Shown: one piece after another, positions 29,357-64,000 of the stretch | Layout of the letters: every line of letters begins with the position of its first letter | How positions within the stretch are numbered: position 1 is the stretch's first letter | Source: Amoebidium appalachense | Lineage: Eukaryota > Ichthyosporea | NCBI GenBank assembly: GCA_963693365.1 | Contig: CAVNZM010000012.1 | Span: 8,990,001 to 9,054,000 of the forward strand | Length of the DNA stretch: 64,000 nt | Reading direction: 5' to 3' | The notes under the pieces: model-generated | What the model saw: the letters and a program-made list of their open reading frames with translations, nothing else | The model's database searches: none | What the model was told of the DNA's origin: nothing | Position numbers and translations under genes: made by a program

Positions 29357-29594
29357 AAAAAAGAAAAAAAAAAAGGAAAAATGGCGGTGGGGAGGTGGTG
29401 GTGGTGTGGTGGGAAGGCCATGGGAGAGTAGTGTTGTTAACGGAGTATATAGGTTGCTGGGCAAAAATATAATAAAAACATTTGTGTACGTGCTTGGCGG
29501 ATGCCTGGTGTCCACTGGCCTGTTTCGTCCGGTTGGATGGCGGTCTGGGCGTGTGTGACATGCATGAGTGTACGTGGTGGCATAGATAGTGATG

Positions 29595-29673
<79 letters not shown>

Positions 29674-30489
29674 TGTGTGTGTGTGTGTGTGTGTGTGTGG
29701 TGTTTGTGTGTGTGTAATGATTTTTTTTTTTTTTTTTTGGTGGTGGAGGTGGTTGGTGGTGGTGGTGGTGTGGGTGTGTGGGGGGTTGGGAGAGGGGGGG
29801 GGGGGGGGGGGGGGGGTTCTCGATGCCGGGGAAACCATATCAGTGTGACATTGCCGCTGTTTGGGGGTGAAGGCGATGGAAAGGGAGGGGATGGACGGCA
29901 TGACTAAGAGCATAAAGATAGTCATGGGGTCAAGGTGGGAAGGTGGGGGCCAGAGAAGGGGGTGGGGGTGGATTTTTTCTTTTTCTTTTTTGGTTCCGGG
30001 GTGTTTCTAGATGGGCGTGGTTCCGGCCCCCCCCTTGGGGGGAGTCTTTTGCGCAAGTTTTGTGCAATAACGACAAGGCGCAATCATTGCGATTAATAGC
30101 TATGCCGCTGAGCCGCTGCCGGTCCGCCGAGTATGAGACCGCCAGACAGTCAAGAAGGGAGCTGCTATAGCTACCTTCTGAGGAAGCTCTTATTTTTCAA
30201 GGAGACGCGGACGACCGTCACGGAAAGCGGCTGATCACGTGACTCACCTACTTAAAAAAAAAAGATAGAATTAGTGGTTTTACTGGATCCGGAAACGATT
30301 GATAACGTGCCTTTGAGAATAGCTATTTAGGCAGCGTAGGCTCAGAACGTACGACGGCTAGAGGGCACTATCAGGACGTGCAGGCTAGGAGCTAGATAGG
30401 TTGGGTAGGTTAGGGGGTAGGATAGGTTGCGGACAGCGCAGGCCACTAGTGCAGTAGGGAAGTAGCTTCAGGAGAGCAGGGCAGCAAGA
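29357..30489. other. 3' flank of V-ATPase c and upstream region of THOC1
   Basis: It contains the AATAAA signal at 29471-29476, a GT array (29597-29716), T- and G-tracts to about 29816, and then mixed sequence from 30050 that probably holds the THOC1 promoter. No gene is supported. Confidence 0.5.
29471..29476 (+). terminator. Polyadenylation signal of V-ATPase c
   Basis: A canonical AATAAA 115 bp after the stop codon, in an AT-rich stretch. Confidence 0.55.
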
Positions 30490-49208
<18,719 letters not shown>

Positions 49209-49548
49209 TGGTGTCGGCTTGGAGTAACATGCATACACACGTGTGTGTGCAATGCATGGGCACAGGGCACCACACATGTGCACATATGTCTCGTGCAAAC
49301 TAGGTGTGCACACGCATCGAAACCCAGTGATGCACACACACATGCACACGTACGTATACCTGGCACAGCAAGTGCATGGGCTGGTCCCATACATGGTTTG
49401 GTCACATATCAGTCGGGTGGCACACCACCTCCCATAGCTATACGCCCATCAATGAAACATGGCCCTGCTGGCAGGGTTATTCTAATAGCTCCCTCCATTT
49501 GTGCCATACATACCCATGATACGTATATGCCTCATATGCTATGGGGTC

Positions 49549-49583
<35 letters not shown>

Positions 49584-50094
49584 AGGCAACCAAATGCAAC
49601 ACGCAAGCATGGCAGGCATAAATTTCTTCACAGAGACTGGCAGAGGCTAAAAGCTCACCGAGTATGCTGTGGCCCTTCAACAGTTTTATCGGCCATGCAA
49701 CACACATGTGTGCATACTTGTGGCAGGCAATGTCGGCGGCTAAGGTGGTTCGTTCCTGATGCGCCTATGTATTTGCAAAAATACTTTCGAAAGGTTATTA
49801 CAGTCTAGATACCAAATCCCAGCCGGCAACTTTCCTTCGGATTTTGTGTTGTTACATCCCATATACATGCCATTCATGCGTCATCAACAAATGCGCTCAT
49901 TGTTGTGTTCTCGCTCCCGTAAGCACATCAGGCCACAACCATACATGCATTGCACACAAGCAGGATAGCTCATGACTAGAACATAATTGGGCCTAGTAGT
50001 ACTGGACACATATGGACAAAGTGTTAGGGTGCACTGGTACCGATTATGCTTCATCTCACACATTCTGAATCCTAACATGCGTACACGTCCATAC
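49209..50094. other. Convergent intergenic region
   Basis: Between the THOC1 and DET1 stop codons. It contains scattered GCATGC/TGCAC-type words and a C-tract (49551-49583). I see no gene and no clear AATAAA close to either stop. Confidence 0.5.
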
Positions 50095-60184
<10,090 letters not shown>

Positions 60185-60864
60185 AGTCGCTACTGGTTCT
60201 TCACAAGCAGACTGAGTTCATTTCCATGTTTTCTCCTGCTAATGTTTGTGAAATATATCCTACTACCTCCCGGTTCTGTGCTTTTCTTGCTTGTAAAGCA
60301 ACGCCCATGCGAATCCTTGGCAAAAGATGTAAACCAGGTGTGCTGTTGCTCGGATGTTGCTTGGTTGGCGCTATCCGTAGACACTAGTAATCAGCTTTGG
60401 CGCAAGGCAAACGCTTAAGAATACTCTTCTAAAAGCTATAAGCTATACATACGTAAGCCAAGCCCTATCCGTGACACACATCCTTTGCATGCATCCTTGG
60501 CACCTGCGTTTTTCGTGCTGACGTTTGGAGTCGGAGCGAGTCGATGATTTTTTGTGTTTGCCGCCAAAAGGATTAGGGTTACGTAAGTGGTGAGCGAGGA
60601 ACCAATCAAAACCTTATTACGTAATCCCAAGCCTCGGGCTTGAACTTCTGAGGTGGGCAAGCATACCTGGGGTTTACGCTGTTTACTCGAGGCAAAGAGA
60701 ACCAGTCTCAGGTATGGGGGGGGGGGGGTTTGCTCGGAATATCCCCTCAGCGGTATATCATGATCACGTACATAGATGTCGGGTGGTGACTATATATCAG
60801 GGTTTACTTTCTCTACGAGACACCATAAAGACTACAAGGAGAAATCAATTAGTTGGGGTTCCCC

Positions 60865-60866
<2 letters not shown>
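60185..60866. promoter_or_regulatory. Upstream region of DET1
   Basis: Mixed-composition DNA between the DET1 start and the 3' end of the LINE. It includes an inverted pair of TTACGTAA-type words near 60580 and 60616 and a G-tract (60716-60728). No gene is supported. Confidence 0.4.
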
Positions 60867-60914
<48 letters not shown>

Positions 60915-60978
60915 TTTTTTTAATTTTAATTTTAATTTTTTTAAAGGGGCTTCCCTCGGGACACTCGGTATCAGCTGG

Positions 60979-61049
<71 letters not shown>

Positions 61050-61063
61050 TGTGTGTGTGTGCG

Positions 61064-61633
61064 CTATAATTTTGTAGTGATGTGTTTCTCAAGCCAATCA
61101 ATACATCTAATAAACAGGTCGTAGTTACGCGTGTTTAGTATAAAATCAAGGATGTTGTAATTTACAGGTAGGCTATCTTTCTGGGTGTCTGTTGTGAATG
61201 TGACGTGTGTGTGTTGCGGTATTATGTGGTCTATCAAACTACATTTGGCGATACATGACCGGTTAAACTGGTGTGTGTGTGTGTTGTTTGGGCATGCAAA
61301 TGATGCCACCTTATACTTATTAGATCTCCACTGTATAGCACGTGTACAGTAAAAGCGTGGTAATTGATCAATAATACCATCAGCTAGAGAAAGACCAGTT
61401 CTACAGGAAGGTAATATGTATTTAGGTGTTATACACTTGCGAGTGCCATATTTGGCAATATGGTTGAGGCGGTCAGTATATATAAAACGAGACATAAGGC
61501 TTAGTTTTTCAAGGTGTATGCTTTCATCGGGTCTAGTGTCGTGTGGTATCTTTTTCCATTTGTTATATTGCGTGATTATCTTGTGATTGTGTACATGTTT
61601 AATAAGTAAGTGGCAGTCCAAAGTCACACACAC
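61064..61633 (-). pseudogene. LINE ORF2 C-terminal domain
   Basis: A 189-residue frame following the reverse transcriptase in another frame, with a Cys/His cluster CPNNTHTHQFNRSCIAKC that resembles the C-terminal Cys-rich region of LINE ORF2 proteins. The frame change coincides with a short GT repeat (about 61624-61635), so a dinucleotide slip is the likely cause. It ends right before the CA array of the 3' UTR. Confidence 0.75.
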
Positions 61634-63151
61634 ACTATTGCGGGGTTTATTTGTATTTGTGCCCAGGGGAGAAGGGGAGAGAGAGGGGAGGAAAGGAGGA
61701 AAGAGGGGAGAGGTGAGGAGGGGACAGGTCGGATAGAGAAGAGAGGGTGGGAGGGCAAATACTTCTTTAAGCGGCTTATGTGCTTATTGAATTTCAGCGC
61801 GAGATAGGATACTCTAGCAGCTATTGGGACCAGACCATATATCGAGAGCGTTACAGGCCCAGGTTTACAACAGTTGTTAGATAGAAAGGAGGCAACTTCT
61901 GCTTCAAGGAAATTTGCCAAGGGTTTAAGCGCTCTAGTTCTCTCTTTCTTGATCCAAGCGGCGAGAAGGGGTAAACCATATTCACATGCCGGGAAGACAA
62001 AAGTGCGAATAAATGTAAGTCTAATAGAAGGATGGAGGGGTGTGTCTTTAAAAATATTAGCCGAGAAGAAAGCTAACCGCTTACGAGCCAACTCTACCCT
62101 CTTTTCGACCATATGGGGAAACATAACACCAACAGAATCAACCGGAACACCAAGATATTTGTATTCTGGAACTATAGGTACAGGTTTAGATGATAATGTA
62201 AATGTGTGTAAATTGTTAGCTATATCAGGTACAAGAACACCACATTTGTCTATGTTAAGGATCATAAGGTTTGCCTTGCACCACTCTGACACTACATCGA
62301 ACAATCTTTGCAGGCGTCTAGGGGTACGGGCAAGGAGGGACAGATCATCAGCATAGAGAAGTGCAGGCGGAAAGTTATTAATAGGGTCATCGTTTTCGGC
62401 GTAAATCTTGACAGCCAAATCATCTATAAATAGGTTAAACAAAAAGGGGCTAAGCAATGAACCCTGCAAGAGACCTCTAGTACGAGCAAAACCATATGAA
62501 AGATGCCCATTAACCACAGCTCTACCATAGGTTTGAGACAAGAGTGCTTCTAACAGAACACCAATGCAGTGTGGTACACCCCGTGCAGCAAGCTTTTCCC
62601 ATAGGAGACCAGGGGAGACAGAATCGTAAGCAGTTTTCCAATCAATAAAGCCAACATATTGTGCACCAACTTGCATAGAATCGTGCAGTGCCATTATTTG
62701 AACATAACATGAATTGTTTTTACGAAAAGCGGATTGGCATGGGTGTATGTGAAGAATAGATTGAAACCTAGGGTGATGTGCAAATAACCTAAGTAAGCAA
62801 GCTTCAAAGAATCTACGAACAACCTGGGTTAGTGTAATGGGGCGAAAGGATGATATGGGGCCCTCAGAGTCCTTCTTAACTATGGGGATCACTAAGGTAT
62901 CTAACCAAGATGACGGGACATGTCCACATTTAACACACCAAGAAAAGAGAGAGCTTAACATGATAGTAAGATCAGGTTTAATAGCACGATCACTTTCCTT
63001 TTGTGGGTAGGAGGGAACAAGGATTTTAAGAAACCCAGCAGGGAGTCCATCAGGTCCACAAGACTTACTAGAGTATCATAGCCTATAACTAGATATCACA
63101 GACCATATGGCATCGGGACTGAAAAAGGGGAGGATCGATTCTATGGGGATA
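61624..63151 (-). pseudogene. LINE reverse transcriptase
   Basis: Reading from about 63151 gives ILPFFSPDAIWSVISSYRL, a TGA, then SSKSCGPDGLPAGFLKIL, the conserved start of LINE RT domains. It continues with FRPITLTQVVRRFFEACLL, motif A GFIDWKTAYDSVSP, motif B RGLLQGSLLSPFLFNLFIDD, catalytic LLYADDLSLLA and thumb YKYLGVPVD. The end (61624-61740) runs into a C/T-rich low-complexity stretch. The enzyme would prime on nicked target DNA. No upstream endonuclease domain is visible because the copia insertion removes it from view. Confidence 0.9.
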
Positions 63152-63152
63152 G

Positions 63153-63556
63153 TGTTGGAAGTAGAGTCCGCTGTGACTAGGGTCGTCGTGGCGCGCTTGG
63201 GCGCTGACCCGTTTTTTACTGCTTTGAGTGTGTTAACTCCATGACTGAACTCCATGACTTAACTCCATGACTTAACTCCATGTCTGCACCTGGCAGAGAC
63301 GTGGCTTATATACCCGTGGGGCAGCAGTCTGGAATGTAATCCGGATGCCAGGCGCTAATCGGATTGGTTACTTTCATTTAGATATCTCTGGGACCAGTGA
63401 ACCAATCGTTTGCAGTCAAAACACAATTGGCAACATTCCTCAACTATGCAGATGTGCATGTGGTGATCGAGTGTCAGCATGTGTCTATGTACACGGAACC
63501 AATTGTAAAGCTAACATACACATATAGTGGAGTGAGCGTAAGTCTGCACTCCAACA
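63153..63556 (-). repeat. 3' LTR of the copia-type element
   Basis: Starts and ends with the inverted pair TGTTGGA/TCCAACA. It contains a short tandem (AACTCCATGACT, several copies near 63235-63282) with more copies than the partner LTR. The left flank is GATAG (63148-63152), a candidate target duplication whose partner lies outside the window. Confidence 0.88.
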
Positions 63557-63844
63557 CCCCTACCCAATTGGAGAAGTGTACACACCACTAGAGAAGAGAG
63601 AGTGAGTGTGGCTGCTTGCAGGGTAGACCGGGGTGTGCATTCCACTGTGGTGCGTGCCCCGCCAATGAAGTGGAATACTTGACGTTGATGTCGCAGGCTG
63701 CTGCGGATGGAGTTTGTGGAAGCGAAAGTCTCTACTTCACGGAAATACGCTCGCGGGTGTAGGGTACAGCCTAGAAGTCGGTTTCTGGGCTCCTCCGTTC
63801 AAGGCGTCGTAGGGGACGTGAAGTTAGAGGCCGCGGTGTCGTGT

Positions 63845-63859
63845 CTGGGCCCATAACCC
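63845..63859 (-). promoter_or_regulatory. Primer binding site, internal initiator tRNA-Met type
   Basis: GGGTTATGGGCCCAG immediately follows the 5' LTR on the minus strand. It is complementary to the CTGGGCCCATAACCC anticodon arm of eukaryotic initiator tRNA-Met. Copia-type elements are known to use such a half-tRNA primer. Confidence 0.8.
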
Positions 63860-64000
63860 TGTTGGAAGTAGAGTCCGCTGTGACTAGGGTCGCCGTGGCG
63901 CGCTTGGGCGCTGACCCGTTTTTTACTGCTTTCAGTGTGTTAACTCCATGACTGAACTCCATTACTGAACTCCATGTCTGCACCTGGCAGAGACGTGGTT
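63860..64000 (-). repeat. 5' LTR of the copia-type element (partial)
   Basis: Matches the first 141-155 bp of 63153-63556 with a few substitutions and a shorter internal tandem. It continues beyond the window. Confidence 0.9.

Larger units (their letters stand above)
60867..63152 (-). mobile_element. Non-LTR retrotransposon (LINE), 3' part
   Basis: On the minus strand a reverse transcriptase frame is followed by a C-terminal domain, a 3' UTR with a CA array (60978-61059) and AATTAAAATTAAA-type words, and a poly(A) tail (T-run 60867-60909). The 5' part is cut off at 63152 by the inserted copia-type element. The frame holds one TGA (63076-63078) and one frame change near 61630, so this copy is dead. 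Confidence 0.92.
63153..64000 (-). mobile_element. Short copia-type LTR element (TRIM-like), truncated by the window
   Basis: Two direct repeats, 63153-63556 (404 bp) and 63860 to the window end, are separated by only 303 bp with no coding frame. The LTR has inverted TGTTGGA/TCCAACA ends. On the minus strand the 5' LTR is followed by GGGTTATGGGCCCAG (63845-63859), which is complementary to the anticodon stem-loop of initiator tRNA-Met, the primer used by copia. The purine tract GGGTAGGGG (63557-63565) precedes the 3' LTR. The size is that of TRIM or internally deleted elements. It is inserted in the LINE frame. Confidence 0.85.

Noticed and set aside
63771-63983. 70-codon frame across the copia-type LTR junction
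   Set aside because: It spans the primer site and LTR boundary, has no domain, and is not expected in this part of an LTR element.

Overview
The window is nuclear DNA from a eukaryote. It holds five spliced host genes. Their exons could be joined one by one into unbroken frames through 42 introns, of which 40 have GT-AG borders and two have GC-AG borders. The conserved products are a sterol Delta24-reductase (DHCR24/DIMINUTO type), the V-ATPase proteolipid subunit c, THO complex subunit 1 and a DET1 homologue; the fifth is an F-box protein. They fit a unicellular eukaryote, but no marker here decides the lineage, so I leave it open. Non-exonic DNA is packed with G/C homopolymers and GT/CA, CT/GA and T tracts.

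Layout. 1-1009: G-rich flank. 1010-8625: a Ty3/gypsy chromovirus on the minus strand, complete with LTRs and a 5-bp target duplication but with a broken pol. 8638-9956: a 50-bp satellite. 10450-11610: copies of a dispersed repeat, called repeat A here. 12380-17477 (-): DHCR24, 5 exons. 19135-25580 (-): F-box gene, 8 exons, divergent from 26390-29356 (+): V-ATPase c, 3 exons. 30490-49208 (+): THOC1, 17 exons; its introns carry a Penelope-like reverse transcriptase, a MITE, several minisatellites and many repeat A copies. 50095-60184 (-): DET1, 15 exons, convergent with THOC1, with a second MITE in an intron. 60867-63152 (-): a LINE interrupted by a short copia-type LTR element (63153 to the window end).

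The genes do not form one pathway. DET1 (CUL4-DDB1 ligase adaptor) and the F-box protein (probable SCF adaptor) both point to ubiquitin ligases. THOC1 acts in mRNP packaging and export, DHCR24 in sterol synthesis, and V-ATPase c in proton pumping.

The most interesting signals are: (i) repeat A, which recurs in introns of four genes, mostly in the host gene's sense direction, and ends in a CATTCTAAC/CATTCAAAC motif followed by a C-tract, so it may carry a branch point and pyrimidine tract (introner-like); (ii) introns that often start with G/GT tracts and end with C/CA tracts that could pair; (iii) a DET1 whose first exon adds a Cys-rich domain; (iv) an F-box protein with a C-terminal membrane anchor; (v) a perfect 44-bp hairpin in a DHCR24 intron; (vi) two MITEs with related ends.
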